NCBI RefSeq assembly: GCF_009749385.1 | Contig: NZ_WBIN01000014.1 | Location: 1 to 64,000 of the forward strand | Direction of reading: 5' to 3' | From: Agromyces allii | GTDB lineage: Bacteria; Actinomycetota; Actinomycetes; Actinomycetales; Microbacteriaceae | DNA length: 64,000 nucleotides | Part shown: positions 1 through 9,695 of the stretch, piece by piece | Layout of the letters: every line of letters starts with the position of its first letter | Position numbering within the stretch: the stretch's first letter is position 1 | Notes under the pieces: generated by a model | Told to the model about the DNA's origin: nothing | The model's database searches: none | The model's input: the letters and a program-made list of their open reading frames with translations, nothing else | Made by a program: the position numbers and the translations under genes

Positions 1-237
1 TTATTTGGCTAGAACCGCACCGACCGCCCGGCCCGAAGACCCGACCGCCGCGGCGACATGGATAAACATACGCAACCCCACCCCCACCACACAAATCCCA
101 CCAACACCCCGGGCGTGTCGCAACGCCCTGGACAGGCCGCTCGACACGGTCTGCGCACCGGGATCCAGGCCGGCCACCGGCATCCGCCCGGCTCGGCGCG
201 GCATCGCGAAATCAGCGTTCATCTGCATCCACTCTTC

Positions 238-255
238 TGAGTGAGCGCTCATTCA
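238..255. promoter_or_regulatory. Probable TetR operator upstream of the tetR-ABC operon
   Basis: TGAGTGAGCGCTCATTCA is a nearly perfect 18-bp palindrome; the central ten bases TGAGCGCTCA are perfectly symmetric. It ends 14 bp before the start codon of the TetR-family gene at 270. This size, symmetry and position match the autoregulatory operators typical of TetR repressors. Repression of the downstream ABC exporter by the same regulator is inferred. Confidence 0.7.
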
Positions 256-269
256 GTTATGATCCCGTC

Positions 270-953
270 ATGGCAGAACGAGCACGACGGGCGAAACCCC
301 TGAGTCGCGACGAGCGAAGGGCGTCCATCATGGACGCGGCGATCCCGCTCCTCGTGCAGTACGGGCGCGACGTGACGAGTAAGCAGCTCGCCGAGGCGGC
401 CGGTGTCGCCGAGGGCACGCTGTACTCCGTGTTCGCCGACAAGGACGAGCTCGTGCACGACTCGATCCACCGGCACATCGAGGCCACGTCGATGGTCGAC
501 GCGATCCGCGAGATCCCGGCGTCCAGCGAACTCGACGACGTGATCCGCACGATCGTGGAGCTGACCCAGCACCGCACCGAGCAGATCTTCGCGCTCGTCG
601 CGATCCTGGGCTTCCACGAACGCACGCCCGATCAGGCGAAACGCCGCCCGCCCGACAACGAGCCCGTCATCCAGGCGATCACCGACATGCTGCTGCCGCA
701 TCGCGACCAGCTCACGGTGAGTCCTCGCCGGGCCGCCCAGTTCATCCGGTACGCCACCTTCTCGATGACGCATCCGATGATCACGAACGGCGACATCGTT
801 CCGGCCGAGGAGATCAGCGCACTGCTGTTGCACGGTTTCTCGGTCACCGCAGATGCCGCAACCACGACCGCCCCCGCCGACGGACGCCGCGACGCGGCAT
901 CCGTCTCGCCCACCTTCACCGCACCGCCCACCGCCGCACCCACCACTGCGTAG
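270..953 (+). CDS. TetR/AcrR-family transcriptional regulator
   Basis: 227 aa. Residues about 15-62 form a TetR-type helix-turn-helix (an alpha-helical start, then SKQLAEAAGVAEGTLYSVF as recognition helix). The middle is the usual all-helical ligand domain, and the last 30 residues are an Ala/Pro/Thr-rich tail unlike the family core. ATG at 270 follows a clear palindromic operator. The gene is followed after 11 bp by two ABC exporter genes on the same strand, so it probably represses them and is relieved by a substrate of the pump. The ligand cannot be told from sequence. Confidence 0.9.
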   Translation: MAERARRAKPLSRDERRASIMDAAIPLLVQYGRDVTSKQLAEAAGVAEGTLYSVFADKDELVHDSIHRHIEATSMVDAIREIPASSELDDVIRTIVELTQHRTEQIFALVAILGFHERTPDQAKRRPPDNEPVIQAITDMLLPHRDQLTVSPRRAAQFIRYATFSMTHPMITNGDIVPAEEISALLLHGFSVTADAATTTAPADGRRDAASVSPTFTAPPTAAPTTA

Positions 954-964
954 AAAGCCGCACC

Positions 965-2701
965 ATGCTCATCTCCCTGCTGAAGCGCTACGTCAAGCCG
1001 TACTCGTGGCTCGTCGTCGGCGTCATCGTCTTCCAACTGGCGCAATCGATGGCCTCGCTCTACCTGCCGACGCTGAACGCCGACATCATCGACCAGGGCG
1101 TCGCCACCGGCGACACCGAGTACATCCTCACGACGGGCGGCTGGATGCTGCTCATCACGCTCGCGCAGGTCGCGTGCTCGATCACGGCGGTCTACTTCGG
1201 CGCGAAGGTCGCGATGGCCGTGGGCCGCGACCTCCGCCGCGGAGTGTTCCGCAAGGTCGGCGAGTTCTCGGAGCGCGAGGTCTCGAAGTTCGGCGCCCCG
1301 TCGCTCATCACCCGCACGACGAACGACGTCCAGCAGGTGCAGATGCTCGTGCTGATGACCTCGACGATGCTCGTCTCGGCCCCGATCCTCGCCATCGGCG
1401 GCGTGATCATGGCCATGCAGCAGGACCTCGAGCTGTCGTGGCTCATCGCGATCAGCGTGCCCGTGCTGCTCATCGCGGTCGGGCTCATCGTCACCCGCAT
1501 GGTGCCGCTGTTCCGCGTCATGCAGAAGAAGATCGACCGGGTCAACCTCGTGCTGCGCGAGCAGCTGACCGGCATCCGCGTCATCCGCGCGTTCGTGCGC
1601 GAGCCGGAGGAGCGCGATCGATTCGAGGTCGCCAACGCCGAGATCACGGATGTCGCGACGCGCGCCGGCCGCCTCATGGCCCTGATGTTCCCGGTGGTCA
1701 TGGCCGTGCTGAACGTCTCGAGCGTCGCCGTTCTCTGGTTCGGCGCGTTCCGCATCGAGGACGGCAGCATGCAGGTCGGAACGCTCATGGCGTTCCTTCA
1801 GTACCTGATGCAGATCCTCATGGCGGTCATGATGGCGACCTTCATGGCCGTCATGATCCCGCGCGCCTCGGTCAGCGCCGACCGCATCGGCGAGGTGCTC
1901 GACACGAGCTCGAGCGTCGTGCCGCCGCTCGAGCCGACGACCGTGGTGAGCATGCACGGCGCCATCGAGCTCGACGACGTGAGCTTCGCCTACCCCGGCG
2001 CCGAGTCCCCCGTGCTGCGCAACCTCACGTTCCTGACCGAGCCCGGCACCACCACCGCGGTGATCGGCAGCACCGGTGCCGGCAAGACCACGCTCGTCAA
2101 CCTGCTGCCGCGCCTGTTCGACGCGACCGAGGGGAGCGTGCGCATCGACGGCGTCGATGTGCGCGACCTCGAGCCCGACGCGCTCTGGGAGCGCATCGGA
2201 CTCGTGCCGCAGAAGCCATACCTGTTCTCGGGCACGGTCGCCTCCAACCTGCGCTACGGAAAGCCGGATGCCACCGACGACGAGCTCTGGCACGCACTCG
2301 AGGTCGCGCAGGCACGCGCCTTCGTGTCGGCCATGCCGGGCGGTCTCGAGGCCCCCATCGCCCAGGGCGGCACCAACGTCTCGGGTGGTCAACGCCAACG
2401 ACTGGCGATCGCGAGAGCGCTCGTGAAACGCCCGGAGATCTACGTGTTCGACGACTCGTTCTCGGCGCTCGACGTCGCGACCGACGGGCGCCTCCGCCGC
2501 GCCCTTCGCGCCGACATCGGCGACGCCTCGATGTTCGTGGTCGCCCAGAGGGTCTCGAGCATCGTCGACGCCGACCAGATCCTCGTGCTCGAGCACGGCG
2601 AGATCGTGGCCCGCGGCACCCACGAGGAGCTGCTCGCGAACTCGCCCACCTACGAGGAGATCGTCTCCAGCCAGCTCAGCGCCGAGGAGGCCGCAGCATG
2701 A
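965..2701 (+). CDS. ABC exporter half-transporter, subunit with degenerate ATPase site
   Basis: 578 aa: six-helix exporter membrane domain (about 1-320) followed by a nucleotide-binding domain. Walker A is GSTGAGKTT near residue 370 and the signature is canonical (VSGGQRQRL). After Walker B the catalytic Glu is replaced by Asp (YVFDDSFSALD), and the switch His is replaced by Gln (VAQRVSSI). These are the changes seen in the non-catalytic site of heterodimeric exporters such as TM287/288 and BmrCD. The stop overlaps the next gene's start (ATGA), so the two halves are translationally coupled and very probably form one heterodimeric multidrug-type pump. Substrate unknown. Confidence 0.9.
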   Translation: MLISLLKRYVKPYSWLVVGVIVFQLAQSMASLYLPTLNADIIDQGVATGDTEYILTTGGWMLLITLAQVACSITAVYFGAKVAMAVGRDLRRGVFRKVGEFSEREVSKFGAPSLITRTTNDVQQVQMLVLMTSTMLVSAPILAIGGVIMAMQQDLELSWLIAISVPVLLIAVGLIVTRMVPLFRVMQKKIDRVNLVLREQLTGIRVIRAFVREPEERDRFEVANAEITDVATRAGRLMALMFPVVMAVLNVSSVAVLWFGAFRIEDGSMQVGTLMAFLQYLMQILMAVMMATFMAVMIPRASVSADRIGEVLDTSSSVVPPLEPTTVVSMHGAIELDDVSFAYPGAESPVLRNLTFLTEPGTTTAVIGSTGAGKTTLVNLLPRLFDATEGSVRIDGVDVRDLEPDALWERIGLVPQKPYLFSGTVASNLRYGKPDATDDELWHALEVAQARAFVSAMPGGLEAPIAQGGTNVSGGQRQRLAIARALVKRPEIYVFDDSFSALDVATDGRLRRALRADIGDASMFVVAQRVSSIVDADQILVLEHGEIVARGTHEELLANSPTYEEIVSSQLSAEEAAA

Positions 2702-4770
2702 CCACCGAGCAGCGCAACGACGCCCAGCCCGACACGGGCTCGATCAGCGCGGCCACCCAGGCCGAGATCGCCTCCGAGGCCGAGGCCGCCCCCGCGCCCG
2801 CCGCGCCTCCCCGCCGCGGCGGCGGTCCGTTCGGCGGCGGCATGCAGGCGCCCGTGCAGAAGGCCATCGACTTCTGGCCCTCGGCCAAGCGGCTCATCGG
2901 CCGGCTGCGACCCGAGGCGTGGCCCGTCATCTCCGTGACGGTGCTCGCCATCATCGGCGTCGTGTTCAGCGTGCTCGGGCCGAAGCTCCTCGGCGAGGGC
3001 ACGAACATCATCTTCGAGGGCGTCGTCTCGTCGGCGCTCGGCGAGCAGCTGCCGGCCGGCACCACGCAGGCGCAGGCCATCGAGATGCTGCGCGCCGCAG
3101 GCCAGGACGACATCGCCAACATGGTCTCGGCCATGAACGACTTCCAGGTCGGTCAGGGCATCGACTTCCAGGCGCTCGGCATGGTGCTCATGGGCGTGCT
3201 CGCGCTCTACCTGCTCGCCTCGCTGTTCATGTGGCTGCAGGGCTGGGTGCTGAACGGCGCGATCCAGCGCACGGTGTTCCGCCTGCGCGAGGACGTCGAG
3301 GAGAAGATCAACCGCCTGCCGCTGAAGTACTTCGACGGCCTGCAGCGCGGCGAGGTGCTCTCGCGGGTCACCAACGACATGGACAACGTGTCGCAGAGCC
3401 TGCAGCAGACCATGAGCCAGATGCTCACCTCGCTGCTCACCGTGGTCGGCGTGCTCGTCATGATGTTCACGATCTCGCCGCTGCTCGCGCTCGTCGCGCT
3501 CGTGACCATTCCGCTCTCGGCCGTCATCACGGTCGTGATCGCGAAGCGGTCGCAGAAGATGTTCGCCGCGCAGTGGAAGCACACCGGCGCGCTCAACGCC
3601 CGCATCGAGGAGACCTTCACGGGCCACGCGCTCGTGAAGGTGTTCGGCCGCCAGAAGGAGGTCGACGAGGCCTTCGACGCCAAGAACGACGAGCTGTTCA
3701 CCGCGAGCTTCGGCGCCCAGTTCGTCTCGGGCATCATCATGCCCGCGATGATGTTCGTCGGGAACCTCGTCTACGTCGCGATCGCGGTCGTCGGCGGGCT
3801 CATGGTCGCCGGCGGCACCATGCGCCTCGGCGACGTGCAGGCGTTCATCCAGTACTCGCGCCAGTTCACGCAGCCGCTCAGCCAGCTCGGCTCCATGGCC
3901 AACCTGCTGCAGTCCGGCGTTGCGAGCGCCGAGCGCATCTTCGAACTACTCGACGCCGAGGAGCAGGACCCCGACCCCGAGACGCCCGCGTCACCGGCAT
4001 CCGTCGCCGAGGGCGGCGAAGCCGGTGCACGCCTGGCGTTCGAGGACGTCTCGTTCAGCTACTCGCCCGACAAGCCGCTCATCGAGCACATGAACCTCGT
4101 CGCCGAGCCCGGCTCGACCGTCGCGATCGTCGGCCCGACGGGCGCCGGCAAGACGACGCTCGTGAACCTCATCATGCGGTTCTACGACGTCGACTCGGGC
4201 CGCATCACCTACAACGGCGTCGACATCAACGACATGACCCGCGACGACCTGCGCTCGCGCACGGGCATGGTGCTGCAGGACACCTGGCTGTTCGGCGGCA
4301 CCATCCGCGAGAACATCGCCTACGGGCGACCGGATGCCACGGAGGAGGAGATCCTCGCCGCGGCCGTCGCCGCCTACGTCGACCGGTTCGTGCACGCGCT
4401 GCCCGACGGGTACGACACCGTGCTCGACGACGAGGCCGGCAACCTCTCGGCCGGAGAGAAGCAGCTCATCACCATCGCCCGGGCGTTCCTCGCCCGACCG
4501 AACGTGCTGATCCTCGACGAGGCGACGAGCTCGGTCGACACGCGCACCGAGGTGCTCGTGCAGAAGGCCATGGCCGCGCTCCGCGAGAACCGCACGAGCT
4601 TCGTCATCGCGCACCGGCTCTCGACGATCCGCGACGCCGACGTGATCCTCGTCATGGAGAACGGCTCGATCGTCGAGCAGGGCTCGCACACGCAACTGCT
4701 CGCCGCGAAGGGCGCGTACTACCGCCTCTACAACGCGCAGTTCGAGGCGCCGGTCGACGAACAGGTCTGA
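2698..4770 (+). CDS. ABC exporter half-transporter, catalytic partner subunit
   Basis: 690 aa. An Ala/Pro/Gly-rich cytosolic N-terminus (about 1-65) precedes the six-helix exporter domain, which has an unusually long loop after the first helix (about residues 95-165). The C-terminal NBD has Walker A GPTGAGKTT, intact Walker B with catalytic Glu (LILDEATSSVD) and switch His (IAHRLSTI). The signature motif, however, is LSAGEKQ rather than LSGGQ. In a heterodimer this altered signature faces the degenerate Walker site of the partner, so one composite site is dead and the other intact. ATG at 2698 overlaps the previous stop by 4 nt. A strong terminator follows. Confidence 0.9.
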   Translation: MTTEQRNDAQPDTGSISAATQAEIASEAEAAPAPAAPPRRGGGPFGGGMQAPVQKAIDFWPSAKRLIGRLRPEAWPVISVTVLAIIGVVFSVLGPKLLGEGTNIIFEGVVSSALGEQLPAGTTQAQAIEMLRAAGQDDIANMVSAMNDFQVGQGIDFQALGMVLMGVLALYLLASLFMWLQGWVLNGAIQRTVFRLREDVEEKINRLPLKYFDGLQRGEVLSRVTNDMDNVSQSLQQTMSQMLTSLLTVVGVLVMMFTISPLLALVALVTIPLSAVITVVIAKRSQKMFAAQWKHTGALNARIEETFTGHALVKVFGRQKEVDEAFDAKNDELFTASFGAQFVSGIIMPAMMFVGNLVYVAIAVVGGLMVAGGTMRLGDVQAFIQYSRQFTQPLSQLGSMANLLQSGVASAERIFELLDAEEQDPDPETPASPASVAEGGEAGARLAFEDVSFSYSPDKPLIEHMNLVAEPGSTVAIVGPTGAGKTTLVNLIMRFYDVDSGRITYNGVDINDMTRDDLRSRTGMVLQDTWLFGGTIRENIAYGRPDATEEEILAAAVAAYVDRFVHALPDGYDTVLDDEAGNLSAGEKQLITIARAFLARPNVLILDEATSSVDTRTEVLVQKAMAALRENRTSFVIAHRLSTIRDADVILVMENGSIVEQGSHTQLLAAKGAYYRLYNAQFEAPVDEQV

Positions 4771-4783
4771 CCTCACGAACGAA

Positions 4784-4818
4784 GGGGCCGCGTGCGAGCG
4801 ATCGCACGCGGCCCCTTT
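4784..4818. terminator. Intrinsic terminator between convergent ABC and RND genes
   Basis: A perfect 14-bp stem (4784-4797 with 4802-4815), loop GCGA, followed by TTT. It lies 13 bp past the ABC stop and 24 bp past the stop of the convergent RND gene, so it probably serves both directions. Confidence 0.85.
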
Positions 4819-4841
4819 CGCATTCGGGCGGATGCCGCGGG

Positions 4842-7800
4842 TCAGGTCCCCGGCCGCGGCTCGGTCGAGTCGGGGCCGGCGTCGTCGGGGCCGGCGTCGT
4901 CGGGGCCGGCGTCGTCGGGGCCGGCGTCGTCGGGGCCGGCGTCGTCGGGGCGGGCGGCGCTGGAATCGGTCGGCGCACTCGGTTCGCCGGTCAGACGCTC
5001 CACTCCTCGGCCGGCCGAGTCGGACGCGCCGGGCTCGCTCGGCGCCTGCCGGACGCCGTCGGCGTCGGCCGCGACCGCGGGCGCTCCGGCGGGTACCAGG
5101 GCCGGCTCCGCGACCGTCTCGGCCGCCTCGGCACGCGCCGCGCGCTTGGCCGCGCGACGTTCGCGTCCGCCCTCGACGAGGTTGCAGAGCACGGGCAGCA
5201 CCACGAGCGTGAGCACGGTCGACGAGAGCAGGCCGCCGATCACGACGATCGCGAGCGGCTGCGAGATGAAGCCGCCGTGGCCCGTGACGCCGAGCGCCAT
5301 CGGCACGAGCGCGAAGATCGTCGCGAGCGCCGTCATGAGGATCGGGCGCAGACGGCGCGAGGCGCCGTGCACGAGCGCATCGCGCACGCTCATGCCGCGA
5401 TCCCGATACTGGTTCACGAGGTCGACGAGCACGATCGCGTTCGTCACCACGATGCCGACGAGCATGAGCACGCCGATGAGCGACGGCACGCCGAGCGGCA
5501 CGCCCGTGATGACCTGCAGCGCGATCGCACCGGTGGCCGCGAACGGCACCGAGACGAGGAGCAGCAGCGGCTGCAGCAGCGAGCGGAACGTCGCGACCAT
5601 GACGATGTAGACGATCAGGATCGCCGCGAGCAGCGCGAGGCCGAGCTGCGAGAACGACTCGGCCTGGTCGGCCGACACCCCGCCGATCTCGGCCGAGGTG
5701 CCCGCGGGCAGGTCGGCCTCGGCGAGCGCGACCTGCACGTCGGCATTCGCTGTCGTGAGGTCGTCGCCTGCCGGCGTGGCCGTCACGGTCGCGCTGCGGA
5801 GGCCCTGCACGGTCGTGATCGAGGTCGGGCCGTCGACCGTCTCGACCGTGGCGAGCTCGTCGAGGCGCACGACGCCGGTCGCGGTCGGGACCTCGAGGGC
5901 CCGGAGCTCCTCGATGGTCGTCGGCGGGTTCTCGTCGGCGACGTAGATCGTGAGGGTCTGCTCGTCGATGACGACCGAGCCCTTGGCCTGGGGCGACATC
6001 TTGGAGGACACGAAGCCGCCGAGGGCGACCTCGGTGAACCCGGCCTCGGCCGCGGCATCCCGATCGATCTCGATGGCGATGTACTCGCGCGACTCGGCGA
6101 GGTTCGACGAGACCTGCGTGAGCGAGTCGAAGCCCTCGAACTCGGCGACCATGGCGTCGGTCGCCGACTGGAGGTCTTCCGCGTTCGACGCCGTGATGTT
6201 GACCGCGATGTCGTTCGAGGCGCCGAAGCCGCTCGACGCCGTGAGCGTGACCTCGCCGACGTCGGAGAGCCCGTCGAGGGCCTCGCGCACCTCGGCCTGG
6301 AGCGCCTCCTGGTCGGCGTCTTCATCGGTCGTGATCGAGTACGTGACGGTCGCGCCGCCGCTGCCGAAGATCGCCGCGAGGTCCTGCCCGCTCGACCCGA
6401 TCGAGGTCTCGACGGTCTCGACCCCCTCGGTGTCGCGGATCGCGTCTTCGACCGGCTTAGACGCCTCGTCCATGGCGTCGAGGCTCGAGCCGACCGGCAG
6501 CTCCTGCGTGACCTGGAACGTGTTCTGGCCCGAGGACCCGAGGAAGTTCGTCTTCATGAGCGGCACCATCGCGATCGTGCCGCCGAGCACGAGCACCGCG
6601 AGCAGCAGCGTCACGACGCTGTGCTTGAGGGTCCACGCGATGATCGGCAGGTACCCGCGCTGGAGACGCGACGGGTGCTCGAGCTCGTCGGGGGCACCGG
6701 CGCCGGCCTCGTCGACGAAGGCGGCGGCCGCGGCATCCGTTCCGGAATCACCGGCGTGGGCGTGCACCTTGGCCGGCTTCAGGAACCAGTACGCGAGCAC
6801 GGGCACGATCGTGAGCGAGACGAGCAGCGAGGCGAGCAGCGCGATCGTGACCGTGAGCGAGAACGGTCGGAAGAGTTCGCCGGTGACGCCCTCGACGAGC
6901 GCGATCGGGAGGAACACCGCGACCGTGGTGATGGTCGACGCCGTGATGGCGCCGGCGACCTCGCGCACCGCGCGCACGATCGTGGCCGACTTGTCGACCC
7001 CCGCGACGAGATGCCGCTTGATGTTCTCGATGACGACGATGGAGTCGTCGACGACGCGACCGATGGCGATCGTCAGGGCGCCGAGCGTCAGGATGTTGAG
7101 CGTGTACCCAGTGGCCTGCAGTCCGATGAACGTGATGAGCACCGACGTCGGGATCGAGATCGCCGTCACGAGGGTCGCGCGCACCGACATCAGGAACAGC
7201 AGGATGATGATGACCGCGAACGCGAGGCCGAGCAGGCCCTCGGTCGCGAGCGATTCGATGGACTGCTGGATGTACGGCGCCTGATCGAACACGACCGTGA
7301 ACTCGGCCCCCGGGTTGGTCGTGTCGAGCGCGGCCTGCAGGTCGGGCAGCATCGCGTTGACCGCCGTCGACACCTCGACCGTGTTGGCCGCGGGGAGCTT
7401 CGTGACCGCGATCGTGAGCGCGGGCTCGCCGTTCACGCGCGAGATGCTCGTGACCGGGCTCTCTTCGAGCTCGACGGATGCCACGTCGCCGATGGTGATC
7501 GCCACGGGCACGGCGAGGGTGGTCGGCGCCGTGACCGCCCCCGGGATGCCCGTCGCGACGCCGTCGGGGATCGCTCCCGCATCGGGCGCCGCCTGCGTCT
7601 CGGTCGCACCCAGCACGGGGAGCGCGGCGAGCTCGTCGACGCTCGCGATGCGGTCGCCGGTCTGCACGGCGTAGGTCGTGTCGCCCTCGGTGATCGAGCC
7701 GGCGGGGATCAGCACGCCGTTCTGCGCGAGCGCGTCGCCGATGGCCTGCGAGGTGAGGCCGTAGGTCGCGAGCTTCTCGACGTCGGGCACGATCGTGACG

Positions 7801-8345
7801 CGCTTGCCGGTGTCACCGGTGAGGGTCGCATCGCGGACGCCGTCGACGTCCTTGATCTCGCCGAGCGTGGTGCGGGTGAGCTCGTCGGAGAGCGCGGCCG
7901 TGTCTTCGGCGCCGGTGACCGCGACCTGCAGCACCGGGAAGTCGTCGAGGCTCAGCGCGAAGACTTGGGGGTCGACGTCTTCGGGCAACTGGCTCTGGAT
8001 GCGGTTCACCGACGAGAGCAGCTTCTGCTCGGCGTACGCGAGGTCGGTGCCGTACGTGAAGCTCGCGGTCACGCGCGAGAAGCCGGTCGAGCTCGTGGTC
8101 GACGTGTCCTCGAGGCCGGTGATGCCCTGGATCGCGGTCTCGATCGGCGTCGAGACATCGGTGTTCACGACGTCGGGCGACGCGCCCGGGTACGACGTGA
8201 CGATCATCAGCTGTGGGAAGGAGATCGAGGGTGCCAGCTCCTGCTTGAGCGAGCCCAGCGAGATGCCTCCGAAAATCGCCACCACGACGGTGACGAGCGC
8301 GATGAGCGCGCGGTTCTTCATGCTGAGCGCAGCGAGCAGTGACAT
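4842..8345 (-). CDS. RND-superfamily efflux transporter (AcrB/SwrC-like)
   Basis: 1167 aa, ATG at 8345. It has the full HAE1/AcrB layout: an N-terminal helix, a large external domain (about 35-330), helices 2-6, a cytosolic linker, helix 7, a second external domain and helices 8-12. The helix-4 acidic pair is present (GRVVDDSIVVIEN, near 425-440). The helix-10 segment reads GIVVTNAIVLVDL near 965, with Thr where AcrB has the proton-relay Lys940. No membrane-fusion or outer-membrane partner is nearby, as expected for a monoderm; SwrC/YerP of Bacillus is the closest known model. The last 120 residues are a cytosolic, Ala/Glu/Asp/Pro-rich tail ending in five DDAGP repeats. It would export lipophilic or amphipathic compounds using proton motive force; substrate unknown. 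Confidence 0.88.
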   Translation of the reverse strand: MSLLAALSMKNRALIALVTVVVAIFGGISLGSLKQELAPSISFPQLMIVTSYPGASPDVVNTDVSTPIETAIQGITGLEDTSTTSSTGFSRVTASFTYGTDLAYAEQKLLSSVNRIQSQLPEDVDPQVFALSLDDFPVLQVAVTGAEDTAALSDELTRTTLGEIKDVDGVRDATLTGDTGKRVTIVPDVEKLATYGLTSQAIGDALAQNGVLIPAGSITEGDTTYAVQTGDRIASVDELAALPVLGATETQAAPDAGAIPDGVATGIPGAVTAPTTLAVPVAITIGDVASVELEESPVTSISRVNGEPALTIAVTKLPAANTVEVSTAVNAMLPDLQAALDTTNPGAEFTVVFDQAPYIQQSIESLATEGLLGLAFAVIIILLFLMSVRATLVTAISIPTSVLITFIGLQATGYTLNILTLGALTIAIGRVVDDSIVVIENIKRHLVAGVDKSATIVRAVREVAGAITASTITTVAVFLPIALVEGVTGELFRPFSLTVTIALLASLLVSLTIVPVLAYWFLKPAKVHAHAGDSGTDAAAAAFVDEAGAGAPDELEHPSRLQRGYLPIIAWTLKHSVVTLLLAVLVLGGTIAMVPLMKTNFLGSSGQNTFQVTQELPVGSSLDAMDEASKPVEDAIRDTEGVETVETSIGSSGQDLAAIFGSGGATVTYSITTDEDADQEALQAEVREALDGLSDVGEVTLTASSGFGASNDIAVNITASNAEDLQSATDAMVAEFEGFDSLTQVSSNLAESREYIAIEIDRDAAAEAGFTEVALGGFVSSKMSPQAKGSVVIDEQTLTIYVADENPPTTIEELRALEVPTATGVVRLDELATVETVDGPTSITTVQGLRSATVTATPAGDDLTTANADVQVALAEADLPAGTSAEIGGVSADQAESFSQLGLALLAAILIVYIVMVATFRSLLQPLLLLVSVPFAATGAIALQVITGVPLGVPSLIGVLMLVGIVVTNAIVLVDLVNQYRDRGMSVRDALVHGASRRLRPILMTALATIFALVPMALGVTGHGGFISQPLAIVVIGGLLSSTVLTLVVLPVLCNLVEGGRERRAAKRAARAEAAETVAEPALVPAGAPAVAADADGVRQAPSEPGASDSAGRGVERLTGEPSAPTDSSAARPDDAGPDDAGPDDAGPDDAGPDDAGPDSTEPRPGT
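4872..4946. repeat. Five tandem 15-bp units in the RND C-terminus
   Basis: Five identical copies of GGGGCCGGCGTCGTC in frame within the RND gene, encoding five DDAGP pentapeptides on the minus strand. The identical third bases imply recent expansion by slippage, so copy number is likely to vary between strains. Confidence 0.95.
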
Positions 8346-8460
8346 GGGGTCAATCCTCGCAGGGTCGGCGCACCGATTCGGTCACGGATGCCTGTGAAGA
8401 ACGGGCCGTCGTGCACCCGATCCGGCGCGTGCCTCTAGCCCTGTTCGAGGGACAGCCGAT

Positions 8461-9573
8461 ATGGTGCAGACAGGGTTGGGGGTGATCCGGTTGACGCAGA
8501 CGACGAGCGCGATGCGCAGGTCCGGTGTTCGCTACGCCCTCATCGGGGTCGGGTTCTCGGCCGCCTGGCTCGCCGTCTCGCTGGTCTCCGGCGCGCAGAG
8601 CGCCTCGGCCGACGAACGCGACGGCGGCGGCCTGCTCGGTGCGGTCGGCTCCCTGCTCGGCGGAGTCTCGGCCACGACCGACGCCGTCGGAGACACCCTC
8701 GGAACCGTCGTCGACACGGTTGTCGAACCCGTGAACTCCGTGCTCGAACCCGTCACCGCGGTGGTTCCGGCACCTGTCGCACCCGTCGTCGAACTCGTCC
8801 CGCCCGTCGTCGGCGGCGCGACCGAGGCCATCGACGCCGTCGTCGAGACGGTCGACACCGCGGTCGTCGGCACGGTCGGCGAGACGACGCAGACCGTGAC
8901 GGATGTCGCGGGCGGCGGCACCGTCGGCGCGATCCTCGATCCCGTGGTCGGCGAGGTCGACCGGGTGGTCGGCCGTGTTCCGGTCGTCGGAGGCGTGGTC
9001 GGCGGCCTGCTCGGGGACTCCGGGGTCAGTGACGTCGTGACGCCCGTGACCGGCGCCGTCGACGGCCTGCTCGGCGGCCTCATCGGCTCGACCGGCGAAC
9101 TTCCGGGCGGTGTGCTGCCCGAGATCCCCGACGTCCCCCTCCTGCCCGGCGACGGGTCGACGGGCGGCGGATCGGAGGGCCACGAGCCCTCGATCCCGGT
9201 CTCGCCTCCTGCGATCGGCGAGCCTCGCGGCCCGGTGCCGCCCGGCAGAGCCGACTCGATCGTCGCCGCGCGCGCCGCGACGTCCGGCGCCCCTCACGGC
9301 CTCGATCCACCTCGATCCGAGATCAGCGACATCGCAGCGCCGTCGGGCCTCGCGGGCTCGGTCGCGCCTCCGGGCGACGCCGGCGGTCCGAGCGGCGCGC
9401 CGCTGCCCTCCGGCGGTCCGAGTGCCGGCGCCGGTTCGGGTGCAGGCGTGCTCGGCTCCGACCTCGTCGGCGCTTCGCAGCTGCTCGACGCCACGGTCGC
9501 CACGGCTCTCTCCTCGGTCGATGACGCGCTGCCGTCGTCGCCGATCTTCGAGACCGACACCACCCCTGACTGA
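8461..9573 (+). CDS. Secreted Val/Gly/Pro-rich protein of unknown function
   Basis: 370 aa. I do not recognise a named family. Residues about 24-50 form a signal peptide or membrane segment ending ...SASA. The mature half (about 60-230) is built of short Val/Gly/Asp-rich stretches such as VDTVVEPVNSVLEPV and VVGGLLGDSGV, predicted beta-rich, followed by a Ser/Pro/Gly/Ala-rich disordered C-terminus without a sorting signal. Start ATG at 8461 has GAGGGA about 9 nt upstream. It lies 122 bp before the chaplin-like repeat protein on the same strand and shares its low-complexity, secreted character, so the two may be co-expressed surface proteins. Confidence 0.7.
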   Translation: MVQTGLGVIRLTQTTSAMRRSGVRYALIGVGFSAAWLAVSLVSGAQSASADERDGGGLLGAVGSLLGGVSATTDAVGDTLGTVVDTVVEPVNSVLEPVTAVVPAPVAPVVELVPPVVGGATEAIDAVVETVDTAVVGTVGETTQTVTDVAGGGTVGAILDPVVGEVDRVVGRVPVVGGVVGGLLGDSGVSDVVTPVTGAVDGLLGGLIGSTGELPGGVLPEIPDVPLLPGDGSTGGGSEGHEPSIPVSPPAIGEPRGPVPPGRADSIVAARAATSGAPHGLDPPRSEISDIAAPSGLAGSVAPPGDAGGPSGAPLPSGGPSAGAGSGAGVLGSDLVGASQLLDATVATALSSVDDALPSSPIFETDTTPD

Positions 9574-9695
9574 CGGGGGCCGTTCCGCCTGATCGCAGGC
9601 GCGCCGTTCCGCGCGCCTCGAGACGACGGACACGGTCATCGCTCCGCGCCGCATCGCGCCCGGAGCATCCAACCCATCCAGTCAGGAGAACACTC

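Noticed and set aside
1-252. Open frames on both strands ahead of the first tetR
   Set aside because: Neither has a ribosome site or a recognisable domain, and both would run into the palindromic operator at 238-255. Best read as non-coding, possibly with a gene end outside the window.
2919-8342. Very long plus-strand open frame across the ABC and RND genes
   Set aside because: It is the out-of-phase shadow of real genes in 70% GC DNA: Arg/Ala/His-rich, no domains, and opposite to a full RND protein.
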